Assembly: GCF_000093025.1 (NCBI RefSeq) | Contig: NC_014207.1 | Coordinates: 2,790,001 to 2,854,000, forward strand | Origin: Methylotenera versatilis 301 | GTDB lineage: Bacteria > Pseudomonadota > Gammaproteobacteria > Burkholderiales > Methylophilaceae | Reading direction: 5' to 3' | Length of the DNA: 64,000 bases | Shown: one piece after another, positions 8,545 to 15,574 of the stretch | How positions within the stretch are numbered: position 1 is the stretch's first letter | Layout of the letters: each line of letters begins with the position of its first letter | The notes under the pieces: generated by a model | The model's input: the letters and a program-made list of their open reading frames with translations, nothing else | Database searches by the model: none | What the model was told of the DNA's origin: nothing | Position numbers and translations under genes: made by a program

Positions 8545-9669
8545 CTAGAAGAATAAGATTGCGCCTAAAGATACAGTTTTTGATTTACCAGTTAAATCGC
8601 CAACTGTTTTATCTGCAACAGTACGCTCTGTATCTGAGTATTCAGCAACCAAGTTTAAATGTTTTGTAAGAGGATGGTAAGCACCAACTACCCACATTCT
8701 GTCAGTAACATCACTGAATGAATCAACTGAGTTACCATCAAGTTTTGACTCACCCCAGCTAACGCCTAATTTAGTACCAACACCTGGAATAGTGTATGTA
8801 CCTTGAACGTAATATTGGTCTGAATCACGTTGTGCACCTGTTGCATCAAAACCATCAAACAATTGGAATGTTTGACCAATACCAGAACCTTGACCGTAGT
8901 AACCAGTTAAACCAAAACCAGCAACGTTTACGTTAGCGCCAATATCAAATGCTTCAGCACGATCATCATTGAAACCTGTAGCTGATGTTGTTGATGTAAT
9001 GTGTTGAACTTTTTGTGTAATACCAGAAGCCCAAACTTTACCTGCGAAGTCACCAGCCCAAGCGTAAGAAGCTTTACCTTCAAATGCTGGCTCTGAGCCA
9101 CCACGTTGATCGCTTGATGCGCTACCTGGAATTGAACCAGCTACAGCATCCCATGACTGTGTAACACCAGCTGTGAAGCTGAAGCCATTCCAGTTAGGTG
9201 AAGAGTAAGCGATTTGTGATTTCCAGTCAGCATACATAAAACCAGTACCGATACGACCTAGTGTTGTTGTATTGCCAGCAAGATTACCAGCACCACCACC
9301 AACGCCTAACAATGTCATGTCGTTCAAGATAGCGTCTGAAGCATAAATGCCTAGATCTTTACCAAGTTTGATAGAACCCCATGAAGCATCACCGAATGTT
9401 AAGAACGCTTGACGGTTTTCGTTACCACCTTGAGTAGCGTTAGCGCCTTGAACACCAGCGTGTGTTGTTGAAGCACCTGGTTGAATGCTGATAGTGAAAC
9501 CAACATCCAAATCGTTTTGACGTGTTTTACCAGAAACTGATAGATAGTTTGGTAACAAACCTGTAGTAATATTAGAAACGTTTTCTTGTCCGCCAGTACC
9601 TAGACCTAGAGGTGCAGTAGCTGCTGTTGAGTTGCCGCTGTAGCTAGTGTTTGTGTAGTAAGCGTTTAC
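8545..9669 (-). pseudogene. Displaced porin body lacking start, signal peptide and first strand (silent cassette)
   Basis: The frame is open from the stop at 8545 to 9669 and matches residues 39-429 of the complete porin at 12795-14084. Upstream of codon VNAYYT the frame meets a stop within a few codons, and the sequence is unrelated to any porin. There is no signal peptide, promoter or ribosome site, so no exported protein can be made. An internal ATG at 9558 gives only a headless product. The body itself shows no frameshift or stop codon and ends in GAILFF, like the intact gene. This suggests it was displaced recently or is maintained by recombination. Strand-like segments agree with the intact porin, while loop-like segments differ strongly. 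Confidence 0.88.
9652..9669. other. Putative attL core
   Basis: TGTGTAGTA-AGC-GTTTAC. To the left of this site the sequence is porin; to the right it is element. It is part of the imperfect palindrome AGTAAGCGTTTACT (9658-9671). Shares 15 of 18 bases with the right-hand site. Confidence 0.55.
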
Positions 9670-9758
9670 TCTACTTTATGATTTAATTGATTATTTTCAA
9701 CTAAAGGTTGATGAAATCTCCTTTCTCATTTATTGTTTAAATATTGAAGGAGCATGAA

Positions 9759-10232
9759 ATGAGCAACGACATCAACGAAAAAAGCTTGCCAGTTAACTCA
9801 ACTGCATCAGCAAAGAAGTTAAGTACATCACACAAAATTATCGAAGCTTTTGCCGATAAAATAGCCCCCACTCGGCATGTGCCTCATGGCGAACGTTTGG
9901 CTCAACTAACAAACGAACAGAAATTGCAAATACAGACTATTGAAGACCATGCAATTTCCAATTTTAGTGGCATGTTGGATGAACTTGAATCAGCCCTTGG
10001 CATGTTGCGGATAGGTCATCATTTTGGCTGGAGGACTCTTTATATCCTGCATAGCAAAAAAACCATTCGTAAATATGAAGAAATACTCGACATTAAAATT
10101 CGTGACGTATTTGCTGAGGAAGGGCCTAGTGCAGAACGTTCTATTGGCCTTGCTCTGGCAAAGAAAGCAACCAATTTTTGGAAGGCAGTTTCCGGTGAGT
10201 TCAAGATTGAAAATCGACGCGAAGTGAAGTGA
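9759..10232 (+). CDS. Element-encoded protein of unknown function
   Basis: 157 residues from the ATG at 9759, which has AAGGAG 6 bases before it; a TTG at 9744 is less likely. I do not recognise the family. The N-terminal 50 residues are polar and likely disordered. The rest appears mostly helical, with IEDHAISNFSGMLDELESAL, then GMLRIGHHFGWRTLYILHSK and RKYEEILDIKIRDVF. There are no cysteine clusters, signal peptide or membrane segments. It is the first gene after the left junction and lies 81 bases before rep. By position it could control replication or copy number, or act as an accessory to the recombinase, but nothing in the sequence proves this. Confidence 0.85.
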   Translation: MSNDINEKSLPVNSTASAKKLSTSHKIIEAFADKIAPTRHVPHGERLAQLTNEQKLQIQTIEDHAISNFSGMLDELESALGMLRIGHHFGWRTLYILHSKKTIRKYEEILDIKIRDVFAEEGPSAERSIGLALAKKATNFWKAVSGEFKIENRREVK

Positions 10233-10248
10233 GGATAATTTATATTTC

Positions 10249-10313
10249 CTTAAGGGGACTTGAAGTCTAGGAAAATTTAAGGTATTCTGCAAGGACATAT
10301 TAAGGCTCCTTGC
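10249..10313. other. Nested inverted repeats in front of rep (possible replication-control or origin hairpins)
   Basis: CCTTAA (10249) pairs with TTAAGG (10277-10282) around the palindrome GACTTGAAGTC (10257-10267). A second stem GCAAGG (10289-10294) / CCTTGC (10308-10313) ends at the rep start codon. The only Shine-Dalgarno-like AAGG (10302-10305) is in its loop. Confidence 0.5.
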
Positions 10314-11459
10314 ATGAAAGTATACAAAAAACTAGACTTTATTAAGACCGCGTTCGGCTCGGGGATTGGGGCGAGCGCGCTAGCGCTGACCGAATCACCG
10401 AACGAAGGCGGAACCACGGCTTCGGAATATGCAGCAGCTTCCCAATCGACCACCCACCCCCGTCTGGTAATACGGGGGGAAAGTTTAAATACTAAATCTC
10501 ATGAAGATAGCGGTGAAAGCTACGAACTATTCAGCTTTAATGGTAAACCTGTACTTATTTCCACCCCATTACCAAAATCTGATGGTGAACCATATGCAGC
10601 AATTACTGATTTTCTAAATTGCACATTTCCCTATAAAGAACACGATCATGATGAATTGGTATTTGATTTAATCAATTGTCTAGGTAACTCCTTCTCCCCA
10701 CTAAGTAACCGCTTCAGGGGCTTGCATGGCTTGGAACATTCAATCCAGCTAGGAGAGTCTAAAACATTCCTAGCCTATGGTGGGCAAAACAATACTGCAT
10801 TTTTATCAATACCAGGTGAAGCCTGCCACATGATTCCTAGCTGGGCTAATTTAGCTAAGCTACTCCAGAATAAACTTAAAGCCAAAATCACACGCTGGGA
10901 TGGCGCTGTTGATGATTTTATTGGCTTACATACAGTCGACTCTGCGGTTGAGTTGTATATAGCAGGTGCATTTAATGCAGGCGGGAAAAGACCAAGTTGC
11001 GATCAAAGAGGCAATTGGTTAATGCCAGATGGTAATGGACGCACTTTTTATATCGGTAAACGAGAAAACGGAAAAATGATGCGTATCTATGAAAAAGGTA
11101 TGCAACTAGGTGAGAAATGGAGTCCATGGGTTAGATGGGAAATTGAACTTCATAATGTTGATAGGGAAATTCCTTGGGATGTTTTACTTGAGCCAGGCAA
11201 ATATGTTGCTGGTGCATACCCTAAAGCAACTGGCTGGATTCAAAATGAAATGAGCCGTGTTCGTACTATGCAAAATACAACCCGCATAAGCTATGACCAC
11301 ATGACCGCTTGCACCTCCTTAAGTTTTGGCAAACATTTAAATGTCATGCTCGAAGTTGAAGGTTCCGCTGAAAAAGTACTCCAAAAACTCATACGTGATG
11401 GCATTCCTAAAAGACTAGATTTACCCATCGTAGACAAGAATGAAGGGTGGGATAAATGA
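10314..11459 (+). CDS. Rolling-circle replication initiator, Rep_trans family
   Basis: A 381-residue protein of the replication initiation factor family found in rolling-circle plasmids and RstA-like proteins of filamentous phages. Supporting motifs are ITRWDGAVDDFIG (192-204), the strand FYIGKRENGKMMRIYEKG (245-262) with Y259 a candidate nicking tyrosine, and VRWEIELHNVDREIPW (273-288). Residues 1-60 look unlike the rest: small residues and Ser/Thr encoded by a GC-rich, hairpin-rich DNA stretch. That DNA may be an origin that happens to be translated. The gene overlaps the integrase start by ATGA, so both are made from one transcript. Which base is nicked is not known. Confidence 0.88.
   Translation: MKVYKKLDFIKTAFGSGIGASALALTESPNEGGTTASEYAAASQSTTHPRLVIRGESLNTKSHEDSGESYELFSFNGKPVLISTPLPKSDGEPYAAITDFLNCTFPYKEHDHDELVFDLINCLGNSFSPLSNRFRGLHGLEHSIQLGESKTFLAYGGQNNTAFLSIPGEACHMIPSWANLAKLLQNKLKAKITRWDGAVDDFIGLHTVDSAVELYIAGAFNAGGKRPSCDQRGNWLMPDGNGRTFYIGKRENGKMMRIYEKGMQLGEKWSPWVRWEIELHNVDREIPWDVLLEPGKYVAGAYPKATGWIQNEMSRVRTMQNTTRISYDHMTACTSLSFGKHLNVMLEVEGSAEKVLQKLIRDGIPKRLDLPIVDKNEGWDK
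10345..10480. other. GC-rich hairpin cluster in the 5' end of rep, candidate replication origin
   Basis: In an otherwise AT-rich element this stretch is conspicuously GC-rich. It contains the stems AGCGC-GCTA-GCGCT (10374-10387) and CCCCCGT / ACGGGGG (10457-10463 and 10472-10478, loop CTGGTAAT). CCGAA/TTCGG repeats occur at 10353, 10390 and 10421. Rolling-circle origins typically present such hairpins. The call is inference. Confidence 0.45.
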
Positions 11460-12706
11460 AAACGCTCACACTCGATGAAGCAAGTCATTTTCTTCGTCTT
11501 GCACCTCAAGAAATTATGTCCAAAGTCGAAACAGGACATTTGCCAGGTGCAAAAATCAATGATGAATTATTATTCATTGATTCTGATTTAGCTGACTATT
11601 TACGTGGTTATTATCACCCGACTGTTTCAAAAACAGCTACTTCACCTAATCCTAATTTACCGCCTGTTACGGTTGATAAATTTAATACGCTATTTAGTGA
11701 GCTGGTGCCTCACATGCTGCGCATAGAAGAAAATCGGGTTAGACGTGGTGAACTTAGCCAAAAATCACTCAGCATTACACGCAATCGTTTAGCGAAATGG
11801 GTTGAGCCTTACTTTGATGGCATGGCTATCAGTGAGATTGGTTATGTCACATTAGAAGCATTCATACAACAGTTAACCGAGTCAGAGATTAAGGGTGTTG
11901 CAATTACGCAGTACTTAATCATCATCAGAAAAGTGCTGAATTACGCCTTACTTACTAACTTAATTACCAGCTTACCGCATTTCCCAAAAGTTAAAGCGCC
12001 TAGAGCTTCACGTGGCGCATTTACTATCAACGAGTATAGAAGATTATTAAAAACGGCTTGGCGCATGCGTAACCAACCTTACATGATGCAAAATAGACCA
12101 AAAGAGATTCATCTCAACGAGGTTAGTGTCATGGATGTAATCATGCCGTCTGATATGACTCGTTTAATTGGGTTTATGGTGAATAGTTTTATACGTCCGA
12201 GTGATTTGAAATTCATACAGCATAAGCATGTCGAAATTGTAGATGGTGAATATCTCTATTTAAGATTGTCTCTACCTGAAACAAAGAAGCACGATCAACC
12301 TATTGTTACTTTAACCGCTGGTGTAGGCATATATAAACGGTTATTAAAAGATGCAAAATCTCGCGGATACGGTAAGCCTAATGACTATTTATTTTTACCC
12401 GAAATGGCGAAGCGCAGAGATCACGCACTGCGATACTTAGGTTTTTTGTTTAGCTGGGTGTTAGACAAAGCTAATCTTAAGTATGGAGCTAAAGGACAAA
12501 CACGAACATTGTATTGTTTGAGGCACACAGCCATAACGTATAGGCTTTTATATGGTGAAGGCGTTGATTTGCTGACGTTGGCTAAAAATGCGCGAACTTC
12601 CGTCATCATGATTGAGCGGCATTATGCATCTACGCTAAATGGTGAAATGAATATTGCTTTGCTTCATAGTAAGCGAATAAGAAAATCAATCAAGCAACAT
12701 AACTAA
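11456..12706 (+). CDS. Tyrosine recombinase (integrase) with N-terminal helix-turn-helix
   Basis: Catalyses site-specific strand exchange and is presumed to move this element in and out of the porin gene. The 416 residues start with an excisionase-like helix-turn-helix (LDEASHFLRLAPQEIMSKVE, about 5-50). A SAM-like core-binding domain (about 75-175) follows, then the catalytic domain with R247 (FIRPSD), box II YCLRHT (R356) and nucleophile Y390 (IERHY). The first histidine of the HxLRH box is replaced by Tyr, as in many integrases of this subfamily. It overlaps rep by 4 bases and converges on the porin body. Its last 105 residues have a diverged copy at 8124-8459. Confidence 0.93.
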   Translation: MKTLTLDEASHFLRLAPQEIMSKVETGHLPGAKINDELLFIDSDLADYLRGYYHPTVSKTATSPNPNLPPVTVDKFNTLFSELVPHMLRIEENRVRRGELSQKSLSITRNRLAKWVEPYFDGMAISEIGYVTLEAFIQQLTESEIKGVAITQYLIIIRKVLNYALLTNLITSLPHFPKVKAPRASRGAFTINEYRRLLKTAWRMRNQPYMMQNRPKEIHLNEVSVMDVIMPSDMTRLIGFMVNSFIRPSDLKFIQHKHVEIVDGEYLYLRLSLPETKKHDQPIVTLTAGVGIYKRLLKDAKSRGYGKPNDYLFLPEMAKRRDHALRYLGFLFSWVLDKANLKYGAKGQTRTLYCLRHTAITYRLLYGEGVDLLTLAKNARTSVIMIERHYASTLNGEMNIALLHSKRIRKSIKQHN

Positions 12707-12734
12707 ATAAAAAACGGCACCCGAAGATGCCGTT
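12707..12734 (-). terminator. Porin terminator between integrase and porin (copy 2)
   Basis: Minus-strand stem with loop TTCG followed by a T-run, like that at 8455-8483. One base differs, giving a G-U pair in the RNA. The hairpin may also act weakly on integrase transcripts. Confidence 0.8.
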
Positions 12735-12747
12735 TAATTATTACTTT

Positions 12748-12788
12748 AAGCTTAAATTAAGCTTCTAAATTAACAGGGTTAACCCTGT
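12748..12788. repeat. Twin palindromes between integrase and porin 3' ends (copy 2)
   Basis: AAGCTTAA-A-TTAAGCTT (12748-12764) and ACAGGGTTAACCCTGT (12773-12788), nearly identical to 8498-8539. Conservation here is higher than in the porin bodies beside it. Confidence 0.7.
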
Positions 12789-12794
12789 GTAATC

Positions 12795-14084
12795 CTAGAA
12801 GAATAAGATTGCGCCTAAAGAAACTGTTTTTGCTTTTGATTTAGTTTCTGCAAAAGCACCTCTAGCATCAACTGTATCTTTAGCATCTGAGTACTCAGCT
12901 ACCAAGTTCAAGTGTTTTGTTAAAGGATGATATGCACCGATAGTCCACATTTCGCTTGAAACATCACCACGTGCATCATTAGAAGTTGCATCTAAGTTAG
13001 AAGTACCCCAGCTTGCACCCAATTTAGTACCAACACCTGGAATAGTATAGGTAGCTTGAACATAACCGCCATCAGAATCACGAGCTTGACCTAGTGCATC
13101 ATAACCACTTGAGAATTGATATTGGTTACCAATACCAGAACCTGTGAAGTAGTAACCAGTTAAACCAAAACCAGCAACATTAATGGTGCCGCCGAAATCA
13201 ACTGCTTCACTACGGTCATCCGTGCCAGAAGATGCTGCAGTAGCAGCAACTGGAATTGAACCACCAGTTGTTGGATCGAATGCGAAACCAGCTGCATTAC
13301 CAGCAGTAGCGCCGATACCTCTCATCTTTTGTGAAATACCAGAAACCCAAACTTTACCAGCGAAGTCACCAGCCCATGAATAGCTAGCTTTAGCTTCAAA
13401 TGCTGGCTGAGAACCACCAGCTTGTGTTGTTGTTCCGTTTGCTGCATATGGGCTACCTGTACCATTAGCATTCCAACCTTGACTTACACCAGCTGTAAAG
13501 CTGAAGCCGTTCCAGTTTGGTGATGAGTAAGCAATTTGGTTTTTCCAGTCAGCGTAGATGTAACCAGTACCGATACGACCTAAAGTAGTAGTACCGTTCA
13601 ATGTACCAGCACCAGAACCAACGCCTAACAATGTCATATCATTTAAGATAGCATCTGAAGCAAAAATACCTAAATCTTTACCAAGTTTGATAGAACCCCA
13701 AGAAGCATCACCGAATGTGATAAATTGTTGACGATTTTCGTTACCGCCGCCACCTGAAAGTGATGAAGTTGTTGCAGCACCTGGCTGCATACTAATAGTG
13801 AAACCAACATCTAAATCATTTTGACGTGTTTTGCCTGAAACTGTTAGGTAGTTAGGTAACAAGCCAGTTGTGATGTTTGATTTTGTTTTTGTACCATTGT
13901 TGTTTGTACCAGCAGTTAGTGTACCAGCATCATCACCAGTGTGACGTGTTGATGTGTAGTACATGTTTACAACACCACCGATATCTAAAGTCCAATCACC
14001 AGCTGGAATCATGATACCAGCTGAAGCGTTTGAAGCTGCAGCTAATAGAGCTGAAGCAACTGCTAATTTAATTGTGTTATTCAT
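12795..14084 (-). CDS. Gram-negative outer-membrane porin, complete (probable hybrid)
   Basis: A 429-residue beta-barrel porin. Signal peptide is residues 1-22 (ending SNASA), followed by mature GIMIPAGDWTLDIGG. Alternating strand and loop segments and the terminal aromatic LGAILFF fit trimeric general porins. AGGAG lies 6 bases before the ATG. The putative crossover lies in codons 39-44 (VNMYYT). The N-terminal part and promoter probably belong to the host, and the remaining 90 percent arrived with the element. It differs from the displaced body mainly in long Gly/Ser/Thr/Asn-rich loops. It is the only copy at this locus that can be exported. Confidence 0.93.
   Translation of the reverse strand: MNNTIKLAVASALLAAASNASAGIMIPAGDWTLDIGGVVNMYYTSTRHTGDDAGTLTAGTNNNGTKTKSNITTGLLPNYLTVSGKTRQNDLDVGFTISMQPGAATTSSLSGGGGNENRQQFITFGDASWGSIKLGKDLGIFASDAILNDMTLLGVGSGAGTLNGTTTLGRIGTGYIYADWKNQIAYSSPNWNGFSFTAGVSQGWNANGTGSPYAANGTTTQAGGSQPAFEAKASYSWAGDFAGKVWVSGISQKMRGIGATAGNAAGFAFDPTTGGSIPVAATAASSGTDDRSEAVDFGGTINVAGFGLTGYYFTGSGIGNQYQFSSGYDALGQARDSDGGYVQATYTIPGVGTKLGASWGTSNLDATSNDARGDVSSEMWTIGAYHPLTKHLNLVAEYSDAKDTVDARGAFAETKSKAKTVSLGAILFF
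13953..13970. other. Putative attR core, inside porin codons 39-44
   Basis: TGTGTAGTA-CAT-GTTTAC, aligned without gaps to 9652-9669. The two sites are 4301 bases apart. The central ACATGT is a palindrome, flanked by TGT and ACA. As this site remains promoter-proximal, a further element could use it. Confidence 0.55.
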
Positions 14085-14167
14085 ATGAATCTCCTAATTA
14101 TGTAATGCTATTTTTATTACTAAATAACCTCACTATCACCTAGTCATTTTTGACTTTAGATAACAGC

Positions 14168-14189
14168 GAGAGAGTTTGCAAACTCTCTC
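14168..14189. promoter_or_regulatory. Perfect 22-base palindrome in the porin leader
   Basis: GAGAGAGTTTG followed by its exact reverse complement, 83 bases upstream of the porin start. It could be an operator or, in mRNA, a leader hairpin. There is no T-run after it on the minus strand. Confidence 0.6.
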
Positions 14190-14291
14190 AATGGGACTAT
14201 GTTTAAAATCGTCATTAAGAAGGTGAATGAGAGTATGCCTAAAGCATTTGTGCGAAACAACTAATTATTGGTGTTTTTGTCACATTTGTTT

Positions 14292-14308
14292 ACATTTGTT
14301 GTAAATGT
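14292..14308. promoter_or_regulatory. Inverted repeat upstream of the porin, possible operator
   Basis: ACATTT-GTTGT-AAATGT, with another ACATTTG just to its left. It lies about 210 bases upstream of the porin start and 38 bases from the end of dgt. The regulator is unknown. Confidence 0.35.
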
Positions 14309-14345
14309 GCAACATTTAGTTACTCATTGCAGCCTGTAACCTATC

Positions 14346-15470
14346 TTACAAATACTCTTCCACGGTAAACAATTTACGATGTTCGCGAATAGCAAAGCGA
14401 TCCGTCATGCCTGCAATATAGTCAGCAACTGCCCGCGCTTTATCTGTTTCTGCAGATAATTGAAATTCATTAGGTAGCAACCCAGTGTTCTCAAAAAAAG
14501 CTTCGAAGAGCTCACGTACGATGCGTGCCGCTTTTGCGCTCATGCGATTTACTTTGTAGTGGTGATATAAGTTTTTGCGTAAAAACTGTTTGAGCTTTTG
14601 ATTTTGTTCCGCAACTTGACCACTAAAGCCAATCAATTGAGGTAATTGGCGAATATCAACAATACTTTTTGGTTGAGGTTGCGCTATATTTTGAGCACTA
14701 TGCGTACATAAATCGACCACTAATGTATTGATCATCCGCCGCACAGTTTCGTGTATTAAACGTTTTTGCTCCAACTTCGGATATTTAGCTTTGACTACAG
14801 CTAAGTTATTGGCAAACAATTCAACTTTTGCGAGTTGATCTACGGTAATTAAGCCTGATCTCAACCCATCGTCAATATCGTGGTTGTTATAGGCAATTTC
14901 ATCAGCAAAGTTTGTAAGCTGCGCTTCTAAGCTTGGGCTGGTTTTATCTAAAAAGCGCTGCCCAACATCGCCTAGTAGCCTTGCATTCTTGATTGAGCAA
15001 TGCTTGAGTATGCCTTCCCGCACTTCAAAGGTAAGATTGAGGCCATCGAACTCCGCGTAACGCTGTTCTAGCTTTTCAACCACCCTTAATGATTGTAAGT
15101 TATGTTCAAAGCCACCAAAGTCACGCATGCAGGCATTTAGTGCATCCTGACCTGCGTGGCCGAATGGTGTATGACCCAAATCGTGCGCCAACGCGATTGC
15201 TTCAGTTAAGTCTTCATGCAGATTGAGTGTGCGGGCAATACCTCGCGCCATTTGTGCAACTTCAAGACTATGCGTTAGCCTTGTACGAAATAAATCTCCT
15301 TCATGGTTCACGAAAACTTGAGTTTTGTATTCTAGGCGACGAAAGGCTGTGGAGTGAATAATGCGATCCCGGTCACGCTGAAAAGCATTCCGCGTTTCTG
15401 ATGCAGGTTCGTCAAAATGACGCCCTATTGTTTCTTCTGGATTTGCAGCGTAAGTCGCAAGATTGCTCAT
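14346..15470 (-). CDS. dgt: Deoxyguanosinetriphosphate triphosphohydrolase-like protein (Dgt, HD domain)
   Basis: Hydrolyses dNTPs to the nucleoside and tripolyphosphate; this shorter Dgt type may prefer substrates other than dGTP. The 374 residues start at [13 protein letters not shown] (ATG at 15470). An upstream start at 15518 would add 16 residues not typical of the family. HD-domain metal ligands are seen in [10 protein letters not shown] and [12 protein letters not shown], and later in [10 protein letters not shown]. It follows aroB in the same direction after about 100 bases and is the last gene before the porin island. This aroK-aroB-dgt order is common in betaproteobacteria. Confidence 0.93.
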   Translation of the reverse strand: MSNLATYAANPEETIGRHFDEPASETRNAFQRDRDRIIHSTAFRRLEYKTQVFVNHEGDLFRTRLTHSLEVAQMARGIARTLNLHEDLTEAIALAHDLGHTPFGHAGQDALNACMRDFGGFEHNLQSLRVVEKLEQRYAEFDGLNLTFEVREGILKHCSIKNARLLGDVGQRFLDKTSPSLEAQLTNFADEIAYNNHDIDDGLRSGLITVDQLAKVELFANNLAVVKAKYPKLEQKRLIHETVRRMINTLVVDLCTHSAQNIAQPQPKSIVDIRQLPQLIGFSGQVAEQNQKLKQFLRKNLYHHYKVNRMSAKAARIVRELFEAFFENTGLLPNEFQLSAETDKARAVADYIAGMTDRFAIREHRKLFTVEEYL

Positions 15471-15574
15471 TATGGTTAATATATTCCAATGTTTAACATT
15501 ACTTTTCACGATATTCAAAAATTGCTGACATATGTGAAGCTGATCTTTGAATATCGTGTAATGCTTTTATATCA

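Larger units (their letters stand above)
8124..9651. mobile_element. Remnant of an older porin-targeting integrative element
   Basis: Integrase 3' end, terminator, twin palindromes and porin body in the same order and orientation as the right end of the intact element. The left part (small gene, rep and most of int) has been deleted, fusing the remnant to the broken gene at 7900-8121. It ends at the left junction of the newer element. Confidence 0.75.
9652..13952 (+). mobile_element. 4.3 kb integrative rolling-circle element inserted in a porin gene, carrying a replacement porin body
   Basis: The boundaries are where the two porin copies stop matching. Both sides share TGTGTAGTA-N3-GTTTAC (9652-9669 and 13953-13970). 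Contents are an unknown 157-residue protein, a Rep_trans initiator, an integrase with an N-terminal helix-turn-helix, a shared terminator, and a porin 3' body on the opposite strand. No coat, mobilisation or partition genes are seen. Integration at codons 39-44 of the resident porin would leave the resident body stranded on the left. The element-borne body would be joined to the resident promoter and signal peptide on the right. Element status is strongly supported; the exact crossover is not. Confidence 0.8.

Noticed and set aside
8545-9558. Annotating the left porin as an ordinary CDS from the ATG at 9558
   Set aside because: The frame and homology extend upstream of that ATG to 9669. No signal peptide or ribosome site is present, so the product could not reach the outer membrane.
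9652-9700. XerCD dif-like site used by the element
   Set aside because: TTTATGATTTAA next to the junction resembles a XerD arm only loosely. The element encodes its own integrase and the match lies outside the shared core.
9990-10298. 102-codon minus-strand frame over the element's first gene
   Set aside because: Antisense to a gene with a good ribosome site, with no start signal and no recognisable protein features.
8124-14084. Simple tandem duplication of int and porin
   Set aside because: Silent-site divergence between the int copies and strong divergence of porin loops argue against recent duplication. The missing 5' end at exactly the same codon as the junction favours site-specific entry.
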